Assembly: GCA_021399435.1 (NCBI GenBank)
Contig: JAJTUP010000024.1
Span: 806,001-870,000, forward strand
Origin: Diaporthe sp. PMI_573
Taxonomy: Eukaryota > Ascomycota > Sordariomycetes > Diaporthales > Diaporthaceae
Reading direction: 5' to 3'
DNA length: 64,000 bases
Shown: positions 1 through 12,479 of the stretch, in pieces
How positions within the stretch are numbered: position 1 is the first letter of the stretch
How the letters are laid out: each line of letters opens with the position of its first letter
Notes under the pieces: generated by a model
What the model saw: the letters and a program-made list of their open reading frames with translations, nothing else
What the model was told of the DNA's origin: nothing
Database searches by the model: none
Made by a program: the position numbers and the translations under genes

Positions 1-3000
1 TCCAACTCCGGCAGCTTGATTGCTCATGATGTACATCATCTTGATGTAAATCAATCGGTCAACTGGGGTTTCCCGGATCCTCGCTGGACGCCTTTGGCTG
101 TCACGGTTCCAACCATCTCTCCCCTGCAGCGAATAGCCAAAAGACGCCTAGTGGGTAGGTAAGAAGTAACGCAGGATGTCTCTTCTTTATTGACATGGTT
201 CGTGTTGCTAATCCGAGGTAGCGGGTATTATGGAACCCCCCCCGTTGATTTCAACGGGACGGTCCGATACTGCGGAGGCCGGGTTCACCGAGGCCTTTGG
301 GGGTATCGGGAGTCTGATCCAATCGTACCAAGAAGCTGGGGCCAAACTGTACCAGGACAATCCCGAGGCGCTGTCGGCGGCGCGACTAACCATTCTGGAG
401 CTGTGGGTCACGGCGGATAGTTCGGCAGTTCAGCTGGTCCCCTTGCTCCGGCAATACGATCCCGGGTTTCGGGCCGGCCTATTCGACGGCCTTGTACTGC
501 CAAAACGAGAGCAGCTACGCCGGCTGGCCAGAGTGGAGGATTACCTCGAGCGGCGAAGAGCTGGCGCGGGCTCCAACGGCCCTCCTTGGCGGTTCCACGA
601 CGGCGACGGCTCTTGGTCCAAAACGAGCTTTGCCGTCTGCTACTACGACTCGTCGCCTCACCATCAACGGCTGTATCGCAACCTCAAGGAGGCCGCGGAC
701 GATGTACAAGCTACGATGGCCGCAAGACGGTGGGAGGCCATGGCGGCGGAAGCGGTGGTGGCGGAGACCCAGCAGCGGCCTGGTTTCTACCTCTGGCCGC
801 TGGTTTGGAGCGAGACACAAGCCAAAGCTGTCATCTTCGAGGCCGACGTACCTACCGTCTTTGCTATGTGGAGGGAGATTACGCAGCGCATTCTCGCCAT
901 CTTTTGCGGCCCGTCCGCTGTAAGGCTCCCGGGGACCTGGCGCCGCAGATGGCAGGACTTCAAGCTCGCGCGCGTGGCTGACGAGCTTCCACGCGAGGTT
1001 GGCCGGCTTTTACGTCGGGATGGCACTAACTCACGTGCCGAGTTTGACAGGCTTTTCAGCGAGGTGGAGGGACCGTTGGTGGCGGTATGGAACGAGCTCC
1101 GCCATATATCCGGCGGCCAGACGCTTATCGAGCCGTCCCCCGGCGGCAACCCGGACGCCACGCAACCGGACAGCTGGGATGACAACTTCAACCAGCCGTG
1201 TTACGCGTCCGGCACGGTCGTCCCGGAAGTGCTGCGGCGGTGGATCTCTGGCACGGCCCACATACCCAACGAGGTGCTCGCGGCGCGGCCGCAGTGTCCG
1301 CCCACCATGGCGCCGGACGAGTTCCGGGCCTTTGGCGACCTGCGGGCCGGCCGCCAGCTGCAGTGGCACAACATCCTCCTGCAGCTGACCGTGCCCTCGC
1401 TCAACATCAGCCGGCCCGACGTCTTCTGCCTCATCATGCAGGCCGCCCACGAAGTGGGGCCCCGGGGCGCGCACGGCGCCGTACGCAGCACCCACGACAT
1501 CCTCGGCGAGGCGCGGTTCGGCAACGCGCTGCTCGGCGGCCTCGAGGATGCCCTGAGCCGCGTGGCGGACCAGCGCAATGCCGAGGTGGCGCTGTGCGTG
1601 CTTGCCAGCCTCGCCGTGCGGCTGCTGTCCATGTCCCCGCACCGGCAGGTGCAGGGCCGGTGCCTGGCCTGCCTGCGGCTCCTCCGGGACGCGGGGCGGG
1701 AACGCGCCCGCGCCCTGGCCGCGGAGCTTGAAGTGTGCGACACGGCCGACGACGCGCGGCGGGCGAGCCTGGCGCGGCGCACCCAGCTAGCGGCGCTCGC
1801 GTGCCACGCCACCTTTGACGTGGGCGCCCCGCACCACGAGTCGGTGCTCTTGGACGACGGCGAGGCGGCGCTCCTCATCGAGTCGGCGATCCGCGCCACC
1901 GAGCACGCGGCCACCCGGCTCCCGGACCACGCCGCCACGCCCGTGCTGGACGTGCTCCTCTACCGCCGGCACCGACTGTCTCACGAGATGGAGCCGCGCC
2001 TCACGGGCCGCATCATCGGCAGCGCGGGCCTCTGCCTCAACATGGCCATCAGGCAGTTCTGGCCCTCGTGCCCGGGGGATGTGGCGTGGTCGCCGGCTGC
2101 GGCGCCGCACGCGCACGTGCTCGTGGCTCGTCTATCGCTCCCGGGCAGCCTCGAAACGCTTCCGCTGGAGTACAACCTGTTGACGGGGAGCCTCATGATT
2201 GGCGGCGCGCCGCTAACCGGCCTCCCCGCGCGCGTCCGCGAGCACCCGACCTACCGCCTCCTCTTCGGCGACCGCGCCTTCGTCGTGGTGCACTCGTACA
2301 CCAGGAGCCAGGGGATGCAGTACCTCGTCACGTCGAGCTACCACGGCCACAAGCTCCACCTGGCCATGATCGAGGGCGACTGGCTCATGGTGCGGTCCGA
2401 GAAGGACGGCACGCGATACGAATTTATCCTGCCCGAGGACCTGGACCGCGGCCTGGACCGCGGCCTGCCCAGGCGCCTGCTCGACGGGTACGCGCACTGG
2501 CTGGTGCTCGACGAGGACCGCGTCGAATTCCGGCCCCTGGCCGATGCTTGGCAAACGCCCCACGGCGCGGGTCCATCCTGCGGAGGCTACGTGCTCACGC
2601 TCGACGATGGAGCCGGGGCCCGCCTCACCAAGGTGGGCTCGGCCATGGCCAGCGTTCGCGCTACCAGCAAGACGGCGCTTGCCGTGTGCCATGTCTTGCG
2701 GCCCTTGGAGCCGCCCGAGCTTGTCGACCTGGCCTTTGACCGGCGCCGGCGCGTCCTGAGCATCGACCTGCCGCGCCTGCGACTCTCGTTCCGCCTAGCT
2801 CAGGGGGAGAGCGCTGTGGTCTCGCCGCAGTACGCGAGCTACAGCATCGACGAGGACCAGTCCGTTGGCACACTCGCCGGCTTCGAGAGCAAGCTCGTGC
2901 TCCGCCGCTCACCCTACGGCACGCCCGCGGCGCTCGGCGTGCGGCTGCTCCTCGTACCGGCCGGGGCGGTCTCCTTCGAGGCTGGCCCGCATGGCCGTGC

Positions 3001-6000
3001 GGGGCGGACGCGCATCGTGACGGCGGCTGGCCGTCGCGTCCGGTACCATGCCTTCCTCGTCGACGCCACGCTCGGCTGCCTCCGCGACGGCGACGGCGCC
3101 CTAGGTAGCTTGCTGCTCTTGTGCCATCTGCACGCCATCACCACGCACTGCCTCCCCGACCGGCTGACCGGCCGAACGGGCACCGAGGAGGCGCTGCGCA
3201 TACTGGACTCGGTCGCCGTGCAGTCGCCCGGCCGGCTGCTGCGCGGCGATGACGGCGACGATGATGACCACCTCGGCCACCTGCGGCGCATCGGCGGCAT
3301 CAGCCCGCTCCGGGACCGGGACGGCAAGTCGGGCCAGTTGGTCCGGTGGCCGAGCAGCGCGGCACCGCCGGCGGCGCAGGACGGTGCCTTTGGCCGGCGC
3401 GTCGCCGCCATCCTCGGCCAGGCTGGGGTGACGACGGAGCTGCCCCCTGTGGGCGATGCGTCCCTCGTGCGGCGCGCGGCGGCGCGCACGTCGGCATACT
3501 ACGTCGTCCAGTACAGCGACGGCGACGGCAACAGGGCGACAAAGCAGCACCCGACCGGCCATGCCGACATCTGGTACCCAGGGTGGCGCACGTACCGAAC
3601 CAAGGCGGGTTGTGACGGCGAAATCGAGGTCTGCCGCCTAGCTAGGCACATTGTGCACGGCGACGACGGTGCGGTACTCCTATATCCACCTCGCGTGCCA
3701 GTCCTGCTGCGACAGAGCGAACATGCGCGCAGCCAACGGGCCAGCCCTTTGCTCGCGGAGGCAAACCTCGACGTGACCCGGCTCAAGCTTGCTTTCAGCA
3801 CAGAATGGCTCGTTAGTCCCTACACCATCCCCCCCGAAACATGGCACAACCTTTTAGCCCAGGTCGGTGCGGTGCGTGTGCGGCGCGGAGATCATGTGTA
3901 CAATTTAGCACTCTTCCTCGCGGGGCTTGTCTTTGCGCCCGACGCTGACTTTGGGATCATCCAACTGCTTCTCACGATGGCTACGACGCCGCGTAAGCGG
4001 TGGTCGCGGTGGCTCAGCCGTACCAACTACCAACCGCTACTGATCGATGCCAACCAAAAGTTGATCAACGCCAGCCAAAAGTTGGCCAACGCCAACAAAA
4101 AGTTGATCAAAGCCAACCGTAGGCTGGCTGGGCGCTACGATCTCGCTGCTGGACAAGCGCGAGACATCGCTGAACAGAATCAGCGGGATTGTGTCAGATC
4201 TACGCAAGAATGCTGCGAGGCTTTAGCTTCCCATATCAGCAAGCTACCCGTGAGCAGTGACGGCCCGACACCGCCTGCGGTGCCACACCTGCTGCCCCCA
4301 CCACCTAGGCTAGGTGGTCCCGCCAGCGTGGACGACATGTTTACACGCCCGGCTCCTGAGCCACCGATGTGCGACGGCCTACCAACCCGGACAGGAACGG
4401 CCCGCGGGCCTGCCGCGTGCGGAGCGCTGCCGCAGGGGCTGCAGCGTTTCCTCGGCTACCTCGGCCGTACGGCCCAGCTCGAGCACGAGCGCCGGTACGT
4501 CAGGGAGCTGCGGCGGGCCGCTAACGCTCTCGGGGCCCGACGCGCCACGCCTGCGACGCCGACGGCGCGCCACGGGAGCAGGGGGGCCGACCTGGGGTTG
4601 CTCGAGCACCGGGAAGCGTGCCGGCGTGAGGTCGCCGGCCGGTTCACGGCAATCTGCGGCGCCCTCGGCGGGGCGGCCATGCCGGGCGAAGCGGGGCGGT
4701 TGGAGGCGGCCAGTCGACCGGCCGTCACGCCCATGATGCTGCTCGAGCGCTTGTCGCGACGGCACCGAGCCACGCTCTCGGGCGGCTGGCTTCGGTGCCT
4801 CGTCGACTACGCCCTCGCGTTGACGGCGCTGCAGAGGGCCGAGAGGCTGGTGATGGCGGCGGCGACCGGCAACCGCAAGGAGCTGGCCGCCGAGCGCCGC
4901 AACGTGGGCCACGAGAACTGGGACCCTGTCGCGTTCCCAGACTGGCTGCTGCTCGAGGTCGACATGGGCATCCTTATCCGCCCCATCCAGGCACGCGTCG
5001 CGTCGGCCATGCTGCAGCCTCCAGGCAAGCGCAACCGCGTGATGCAGCTCCACATGGGCGAGGGCAAGTCGTCAGTCATTGTGCCCATGGTGGCAGCCGC
5101 GCTAGCAGACGGGTCGCGCCTCGTCCGCGTCGTGGTGGCGAAGCCGCAGTCGAAACAGATGCTGCACACGCTGACGCGCGCCCTGGGAGGCCTGCTGGGC
5201 CGCGGCGTCTATGCGCTGCCGCCCTTTGCGCGCGGCGTGGGGCACGACGCCGGCCGCCTGGCCAGTGTGCGGGCCAAGTGCGTCCGCTGCTTGAGTAGCG
5301 GCGGCGTCGTCGTCGCCCAACCCGAGCATCTGCTGTCGTTCCGGCTGGCGGGCGTGGAAGCCACGCTGGCCGCCGCCGCCGCAGCGGGCCCCCTGCTGGC
5401 TATGCAACGCCTCTTGGACCGCCACACGAGGGATATTGTTGACGAGAGTGACGAGGTCTTCCACACGCGGTCGGAGCTCATCTACACCATGGGCCCACCG
5501 GGGCCGGTTGACCTCGGCGCCCAGCGGTGGCGCCTGATCCAGAGCGTGCTTGCACTCGTGGCCGAGATTGCCCCGGCGCTCCAGGAAGCGCACCCCGGCG
5601 CGCTGGAGGTCGGTCCTGGGCTGCAGGAGGGGCGCTTTCCCCAGGTGCGGATCCTGACCGACACGGGCGCCGCCGTCCTCGCCGACCGCCTCGTGCAGCG
5701 CATCTTTGACGGCGGGCTCGTGGGGTTCCCGCATATGGCCGACCCGAGGCGTTGGCACGCCCGCGAGGCGGCGTCGCGCTATGTCCGCCAGCCCGAGCCG
5801 GCGGCTGCGGACGTCGCGGCCGTGGAAGCCATGTTCGCGACCGACGAGTTGCCGGAGCGGCCTCTGCTGCTCCTGCGGGGCCTGGTCGCCCACGGCGTCC
5901 TCTGCTTCGGCCTGCGCAAGCGGTGGGGGGTCGACTACGGCCGCACCGACACCCGGGATCCGCCCACCGGGTTGGCGGTGCCCTTCCGCGCCAAGGGCTT

Positions 6001-8340
6001 GCCCTCGCAGCGCTCCGAGTTTGGCCACCCCGACGTCGTCATCGTCTTGACGTGCCTGAGCTACTACTACGGCGGCCTGAGCAGCCAAGAGCTGCACGCC
6101 TCGCTGGAGCGCCTTGCCACCTCTGCCGACGGCGAGAGGCGGTACACGTCGTGGGTGCTGCCGGCCCTCCACAGCATCCCCCGGTCGCTCCACCAGCTTA
6201 GTGCCATCGACATCCAGGACCACCAACACTACGCCCACCACGTGTTCCCGCACCTGTACCGCCTCCGGCCGGCGATCGGCTACTACCTCGCCGACATGCT
6301 CTTCGACCGCGAGATGCGCGAGTTCCGCGAGACCCTCTCCACCTCGGCCTGGTCCCTCGCCAAGGTCAAACCGCACCCGACGACGGGTTTCAGCGGCACC
6401 GACGACGCAAAGTGCCTCCTCCCCCTTAGCATCAGCTTCCTCAACCTGCGAGAGCAGAGGCACGCCAAGGCCCAGGTCCTCGGCTACCTGTTGCGCCCCG
6501 AGAACGCGGTACAGGATCTGGCCGTCCCCCTTGTAAAGGGGTCTCCAGCAGCAGCAGCAGCAGCGCGTCGCCACGACCCCTTCCCGGCCCTGGCCCTCCT
6601 CCGCCTCGTCGTCGATGCGAAGCCGCCGATCCGCGTCATCATCGACGCCGGGGCGCAGATTATCGGGCTGGACAATGCCGAGGTCGCCCGCCGCTGGCTG
6701 GCTCTGGTGCCCCACGCCAAAGCGAGCGCCGCCGTCTTTTTCGACAGCGACGAGAGCATGTGCGTCGTCACGCGCGACGGTATGACGGAGCCGTTTCTAA
6801 CATCGCCGTACGTCGCCAACACGGCAACGTGCCTCGTCTTCCTCGACGAGGCCCATACGCGTGGCACCGACATCCGCCTGCCCGGCCGCTACCGTGGGGC
6901 CGTGACGCTTGGGCCGATGTTAACCAAAGACCGGCTCGTCCAAGGTGATTTCTTTCCTCCCCCCCCCCCTTTTTTTTTTCTTTTCTTTTTCTTTTCTTTT
7001 TTTTTTTTAAAAAAAAAAAAACAGCAACATCCATGACTAATGCGAATACAGCATGCATGCGGATGCGGCAGCTCGGTCGCGGCCAGTCCGTCGTCTTCCT
7101 CGTGCCAGCCGAGATCCGGGAAAAGATCACGGCGCTCCGCGGAATACGAGCGGGCGGTAAGATCCGGGTTGCTGACGTGCTGGCCTGGTCGATCAACGAG
7201 ACGTGGCACGAAGCCCGCCGGCTTATACCGCTGTGGGCGGCCCAGGGCCGGCAGCACCAGCGCCAGCGCCAGCTGCTCCTGTTGGACGCAGCCGATCAGA
7301 GGGGCCGGTACGAACTCAGCCGCGAGACGGCGGCGCAGTTCCTCGAGAGCAATGGCCTGACGCTGCGTGAGCGCTATCACCCCGCCTGCGACAGGCAGGC
7401 GCAGCAGACCCCCCTCACTCGCGAGGCGGCTCGCATCCAGAGGCGATGTCGGGCGTTTGGGTTTCGTGGCCTTGGCGTAGTAGCCCTCCAGCAAGAGCAA
7501 GAACGCGAACGCGAGCTCCTCGCCGAGCGCGAAGAGCCCCCGCCCGAGCCGCAGTCCCTACCTCCACAGGCCCTCCAGCCATCGCTTCACGCCCACGTCG
7601 AGGCGTTCGTGCGGACCGGCGCAATCCTGCCGCGCTCCGCGGCCTTCATGCCCGCCCTGCACGCCCTCGCGGGGAGCAGCGTCACCCATCTCCTCCAGGA
7701 CTTGCGCTGGCCGCCCGGTCTGCTCGCGACAGCCGACTTTGCCCGCACCGTCCACCTACCCGCCTCTACGACCAGCGGCATGTGGGACGCCTACCAACGA
7801 CCAGTACAGTGGATTGCCACGGCGCCTACTCGGTCGGGCATAGTAGCGGTCGTGCTCAGCCCTTGGGAGGCTAACGCCCTCATGCCGACCTTCCGCATTG
7901 GCGGTACCGCCGCCACGTTGCACTTGTTCGCACCGCGCACCAGCCTCGCGACACGCTCGGCAGAGGACCTGCTGCTGTACACAGTACCGCGTCTGCTGCC
8001 CGGATGGCGTGCGCCGCGTTCTCTGCTGCTGACGCTGCTCCTATTCGCGGGCCAGCTCTATCTTCGCTCCTACGACGAATATGTTGGCATGTGTCGGCTC
8101 TTGGGTGTCCCGTACCATGCTGACACCGACGGCGGAGAGAGTCAATCAAGGGCGGAGGAGGTGGAGGAGGAGGAGGAGGCATACGTGTTCGAACCCACCG
8201 CCATCCAGTTCTTTCTCGCCTTGTTTGAACGGATCCGCCACTCTTCTGCCGACATATCCACGACCGACTTGGGACATATTCTTGCCGGTGACGTACTATT
8301 ATCGCCCTCTGCCTTTTCCGGGCCTATGAGGGCGCGATAG
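1..8340 (+). CDS. DUF3638/DUF3645 giant helicase-like protein, 5' end outside the window
   Basis: A very large fungal protein of the DUF3638/DUF3645 family. Its cellular role is not established. The main frame is open from an ATG at 230 to 6944 and continues 7052-8340 after an intron at 6945-7051, giving 2667 residues from that ATG. Numbering from it: a P-loop-like HMGEGKSS near residues 1608-1615 and VDESDE near 1737 lie in the DUF3638 region; DUF3645 follows (VPFRAKGLPS, then LTCLSYYYGGLS); RGTDIRLP lies near 2211. Splicing restores VQACMRMRQLG, a conserved family block. These motifs are spaced like motif I, Walker B and motif V of SecA/SF2 ATPases, which is my inference. The ATG at 230 is probably not the true start. 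Frame 1 is open from base 1, and an intron 155-221 (GTAGGT, TTGCTAAT branch, TAG) would join it in frame. Family members normally carry several hundred more N-terminal residues, expected left of the window. Confidence 0.88.
4049..4132 (+). repeat. Four tandem 21-bp units encoding heptads in the DUF3638 protein
   Basis: Four consecutive 21-bp units begin at 4049, 4070, 4091 and 4112. They encode seven-residue repeats of the type A-N-Q-K-L-I-N (residues about 1274-1301 from the ATG at 230). Leu recurs every seven residues with polar and basic residues around it, so a short coiled-coil linker is likely. The copies have diverged by a few bases each. Confidence 0.8.
6945..7051 (+). other. Homopolymer-rich intron of the DUF3638 gene
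   Basis: A 107-bp intron: donor GTGATT at 6945, a run of about ten C, long T tracts broken by single C, about thirteen A, branch-like GACTAAT at 7035-7041, acceptor ACAG ending at 7051. Removing it joins CAAG to CATGCATG and restores V-Q-A-C-M-R-M-R in frame. The downstream frame opening at 7033 is therefore exon sequence of the same gene, not a separate gene. Confidence 0.85.
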
Positions 8341-9356
8341 ACAACCGCTCATTTCCTTTTATTCCATCACTCCGACAACGAGTGACAGACCGCTATGCCA
8401 CAACAGACTTGTATACATGTATATATATAGAGAGAGAGCAGAGTTGGGGTAGAGATTATATGTGCCTACTGTTATACTTGTTATACTTAAATACCTGTGA
8501 TGCGCTAAGATATCAAGCATCACAATATACTTAATAGATGTTATTAGAATAAGAGTAGCATCTTAAATGATAAGTTTTGTACTCTACAAAGATATTATTA
8601 TTATTATTATTATAAATTCGTACGCCGATATGCCCTAGGGCTCGCCGGACCATCTACTACTAATTACAAAGGAAAACCGTGCCTGTAGGCTGAGCTAAAA
8701 ACCTCTGTCTTCCTGTCCTGCACCCTAGTCCTCCAGTATACTCCCGCTACGTTGAAAAGGATAGGCTGGTAGGTAGTTAGCAAGGCTAGTTCTAGCTGCC
8801 GGGCAATGTAACATCAAGATTAGCACAAGCGGATTAGCACATAAGCTTGCCGATGCCCGAAGATCGTGATCCTCGATACAGTTTGAGAGTCGATAGTGGC
8901 TTGAGGGAATCCGGCCGAGAAACCGGTAATGACCAAAGGCTAGATAAGGAAGGCCCACAAGTGGAGTGGCCAGCGCACTATAAGACTGGTCATCGATGGC
9001 CTCCGGCCAACGAGGGATAGGCTTCGATCAATTCATGGACGCACCCCTAACACCCCCGCCCTCCGATCAGTGAACCTCAACGCCTACGGCGTTACAGGCA
9101 AGCCTATGCTCTGGGAGCTTTCCAGAGCCTATTACGTAGCTACCTAATAACCTTCCCTGCAAGCTACCTCTCTTTGTTTCCCCGCCCATCGAGAGCTCTA
9201 TAAAGGTCCCTCTGTGAGCGTATTACTGAAGCCGGCTACCCCCGTGGCTTAGGCGGCTGTAGACACTACATGTAACACCCAGGATCTGAGGCGTGGAGTT
9301 GCCGGCACGGAGGTGCCGATGCGGAGGTGCCGATGCCCGGATGCCGGTGCGGAGAC
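8341..9356. other. Intergenic stretch without a recognisable gene
   Basis: No supported coding frame. It holds the 3' flank of the DUF3638 gene, a (TA)n(GA)n microsatellite around 8415-8440 and an ATT triplet run around 8590-8612. Close to the candidate LTR is a 14-bp direct duplication (CGGAGGTGCCGATG twice, about 9307-9334). Confidence 0.6.
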
Positions 9357-9621
9357 TGTAACGCCGGAGCGTTGGTTGACGAGGGTGGGCACTGCAAGTA
9401 GAGGAACGGTAGTTGGGGGTGTGGTATCTAATCAATTGAAGCCTGGCTTCCGCTCTCTGGCTCCGCCAGAGAGCTCCTCTTATACAAGTATCATAAGATC
9501 TATTCTTACGCAGCCGGTGGCTCAGCCTGACTGGCGTCCTGGCAGTGCCCGGCATCTAGTCAGCTCCGCTGACTAGATGCCAGAGGTCCTGTTTTCCACA
9601 ACCAGGTCCCTGAGCGTTACA
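9357..9621. repeat. Candidate solo LTR with two hairpins sharing a CTCCG loop
   Basis: A 265-bp segment bounded by a perfect 8-bp inverted repeat, TGTAACGC at 9357 and GCGTTACA ending at 9621, matching the TG...CA ends of LTRs. Inside are two perfect hairpins. At 9452-9474 the stem GCTCTCTGG pairs with CCAGAGAGC. At 9551-9581 a 13-bp stem GGCATCTAGTCAG pairs with CTGACTAGATGCC. Both loops are CTCCG. No matching target-site duplication flanks the ends (GGAGAC left, TTTGAA right) and I see no second copy in the window, so the LTR reading is tentative. Confidence 0.45.
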
Positions 9622-11016
9622 TTTGAAGAGTAGCTTCGATCCTAGGGACTAGACTACAAACTTACACTGTGATCCTACTTTCTAAACCCCCTTCTCCTTG
9701 TATAGCAATACTTGGGCCTGTGGGACCCTCCCTCTATAGACTACAAGTGACGGGCACTGCCTGCGAAGAAGATCAGGGCTTGAAGATTAAAACCTACAGG
9801 AGACTTAAAAGTCCCCCGTTACAAGATATCTTTGTCTTTAGCCTCTATAGCTTATACCTAGAGTTTTAAATTTTTTATTAGCAGCTTAATTTCTACCCCT
9901 TATCCTAACTGGCATTACCTTAAAGCCAGGAATTAGCGCTTCTACTAGATACCGAGTTTACTGGTAGGTTAAGAAGTCCGGCTACGCAATTGGCGCTTAG
10001 GCATTTAATCCGCTAACTGCACAGATCTGTTAGGCGGCGGTTTACCTAACCTATCCTTAATCGCAAGTGTTATAGAATTGAGGTTCTTACTGCTTGCTGA
10101 GACACCAGCTTTCTACCCTTAATCCACAGATCTTAAACTTAGTTAGGTGTATGTCTTAGTGTAGGGGATCGGGAAGAGTTGCAAATCAATTTCGAAAGAC
10201 TTGCGAGACTCGTGCTGATGAGTTTGATCCGTCCCTTAATACCGGCGTTAAAGGTGGCGGGTCGTATTGCGTTGTGTTATATTGCATAGCTAAGCCTAAG
10301 TGCGGCATTTTTGCCATTGGTTAGAATATGCGAAACTAGAGCCAGAGGAAACGAAAGATGGAGGAGGAGGAAGGCAGAATTATGGCGAGTGACTGAGGGA
10401 ATGAAAGTATTTATCGTTAAGAGTTGACCTCGCGATCCAGCAGCTGGTACGCGGGGCACCAGGAATGAGGGACAAAATTTGGGTCTGTGCGCGGCCGACC
10501 AGTCAGAAAACGGAAGCCTTGACGGCAACACATGGATTACAGTTGTGAGCATAAGTAGCTTCCTCTTGGGAAATCAATATGTCATTCTTTCACTTTTAGG
10601 AGGACTTAAAGTCATATTAGTCTACCTTAGCAAGGTCTTAGTTATCCCTAAACACTTATAATATAAGTCTTCTTACAAGTAGGGATATTAATTAAAGCTA
10701 ACTTTTAAAAGTATTAAAAAGTTTATATTAATATTAGATTTTTAACTAATTTTTATTATTTAAAGTTATAATATAATTAAGTTACTAATATACTTAACCT
10801 AATTTAATAAAATATATATTTATAACTTTAAATTAATATTAATATTTAACTATATGTTAATTAGCATTATTAATAAATATAAAAAAAGCTGTAAAATTAT
10901 TTAAATTATTAAATTAATTATTTTATAATTATAATAAAATATATATTTTATTAAATCTTTTAATAATATAAAAACCTTTAAAAACTTTTATATATCTTTT
11001 TTTAAAATAAGATATT
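9622..11016. other. AT-rich, RIP-like decayed sequence
   Basis: No coding frame can be supported. AT content rises rightwards; about 10670-11010 is almost only A and T with TA-rich steps, typical of an old RIP-mutated repeat. It abuts the 3' LTR of the reverse copia element. Confidence 0.6.
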
Positions 11017-11224
11017 TGTTGAATGGCCTTTACCATATGGCGTAATGTACATACGTACGTGTCTATACAATTGGTTCTGAATTCGTTAATGTCTGTCTAA
11101 ACTATGAAACAAGCAGGAAAGTTCGCACGCAGACCTAAGAGGTCTGTATACACTCCCTTGCCTAATTAGTCATCCTCCCTAGCCAATATGGCTATATGCG
11201 ATCAGCCTCAGTACTATTCCAACA
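11017..11224 (-). repeat. 3' LTR of the outer copia element
   Basis: 208 bp; on the plus strand it starts TGTTGAATGGCC and ends CTATTCCAACA. It shares CCTAGCCAATATGGCTATAT and CATATGG-CGTAAT blocks with the other three LTRs. It keeps more G and C than its partner at 26894. A purine-rich AAAAGACCCCTAG tract (minus strand) adjoins it, as expected for a polypurine tract. Confidence 0.9.
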
Positions 11225-11660
11225 CTAGGGGTCTTTTGTTTTCTAATTACATACTCCTTTTAGACCGGTCGAGCAAGTTAAATTACTCGTACGCCCTTTC
11301 TTATAACAAATAAAATCACCCTGGCCGGGCAGGTTATGCTGCCCTGGTTTTTCGATCATGCATTGTAAGCCAACCTTTACCTAATAGTCTACATCAGGTA
11401 CTTATCGCACCAACTTTCTCAGCCTTCTTTTCAGCACCCTTTCTAACCTACCTTTCAACCACCTTTTCTCACAACTTTCATCGTACTGGCCAGAAGGTAC
11501 TAGAAGGGACTGTTACCTGTAACTCACTCGTGTGAGTAACTTCTTTTTCCCAGCCAGCTAGAGTAGTCTGTACACAGTGCCCTTCTGGTGCCAGCACAAA
11601 AACCCCTTCGCCTTCGCCTTCTGCTTCAGCCTTCCCTCTCTTCTTCTCCATCGTACAACA

Positions 11661-11693
<33 letters not shown>

Positions 11694-11756
11694 CTTATAT
11701 ATCGTGCGATCCAAACATCTTCAAAACTTACCTTCATCATCAAACTTCTTCATACA

Positions 11757-12479
11757 ATGTCTAATCGTGGTTCTCCGCACGGCGGCCCTCGCGGGTCGCC
11801 TCTCTCTCTGTACGCTTCGCCTATGCCTACGGCCGCCGTTGTGGTACCTGTCCCTGCTCTACAGGCAGGCCCTGCCTAGTCTCCTCTCGCACCTCTCTTT
11901 AGTACTCTGACCTCCATCCCTAGTCCAACTCTATCCACGCGAATTATAACCCTTCCAACCAGTTACTTTATAAATCATACCTTCCTGTCCTCCATTATTA
12001 TTAATATTTGTACGCCCTTTTTCCACTATTATTTCTGTTCTAACATCTTGAAGGATTCTAAGTATACAATCGCCATACTCCCCTCGTACAACATACAGAT
12101 TTTATACAACATTAACATACAGCTAGTTAACATTATTACGCAAATTATTTGTCATCCAAGCTACTTTCACGCAATCCTTATTCAGTCGCATAATTAAGAT
12201 AGTAAGCAATGCACCAAATACTCGCACAGTTTGCCCAATGCGCGCTAGTTTAAAGGGTGTTTTTAGCTACCTAAATTTCAAGGGGGTGCTTGTACGGGTT
12301 GCGTCTAGCAGTCGCAGGGTCACCAGTACCCTCATCATAAAAACTACCAGCCACGTAGAGCCCATGCTCATAGAGGAGGTCGTAGAGATTATAGTGGTAG
12401 AGGTAGTCCAGACAATAGTAGCCCGAGACCTTCTTATAGCCTGGTAACCTTAGAGGGCATCAAGCAGAAGATTAAGTAA
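11757..12479 (+). pseudogene. Antisense accessory ORF of the copia element, Gly/Arg-rich C-terminus
   Basis: Lies between the end of pol and the 3' LTR on the strand opposite pol. One frame runs from ATG at 11757 to TAA at 12477 (240 codons). It is broken only by five TAG/TAA codons, of which the first is at 11877, and a C-to-T change of CAG or CAA would explain them. The N-terminus is Ser/Pro/Gly-rich (MSNRGSPHGG). The middle is a compact region containing PFFHYYFCSNILKD and YNINIQLVNIITQII. The C-terminus holds RGGRRDYSGRG, an RGG-like nucleic-acid-binding signature. A CT/CA microsatellite and a TATA-like run sit upstream, like a fungal promoter and leader. The nested copy has the same frame at 20598-21335. 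I recognise no homologue; a Gag-like or captured host protein is possible. Confidence 0.6.

Noticed and set aside
5102..6715. 537-codon minus-strand frame
   Set aside because: It overlaps the strongly supported DUF3638 coding region. Long antisense frames are expected in this GC-rich codon usage and no domain is visible.
7033..8340. Separate gene starting at the ATG at 7033
   Set aside because: The first codons lie in an intron. Splicing 6944 to 7052 restores a conserved block in frame, so this is the last exon of the DUF3638 gene.
11577..11756. In-frame extension upstream of the antisense copia ORF
   Set aside because: This stretch contains the CT/CA microsatellite and TATA-like run and reads as leader sequence; the ATG at 11757 has a better context.
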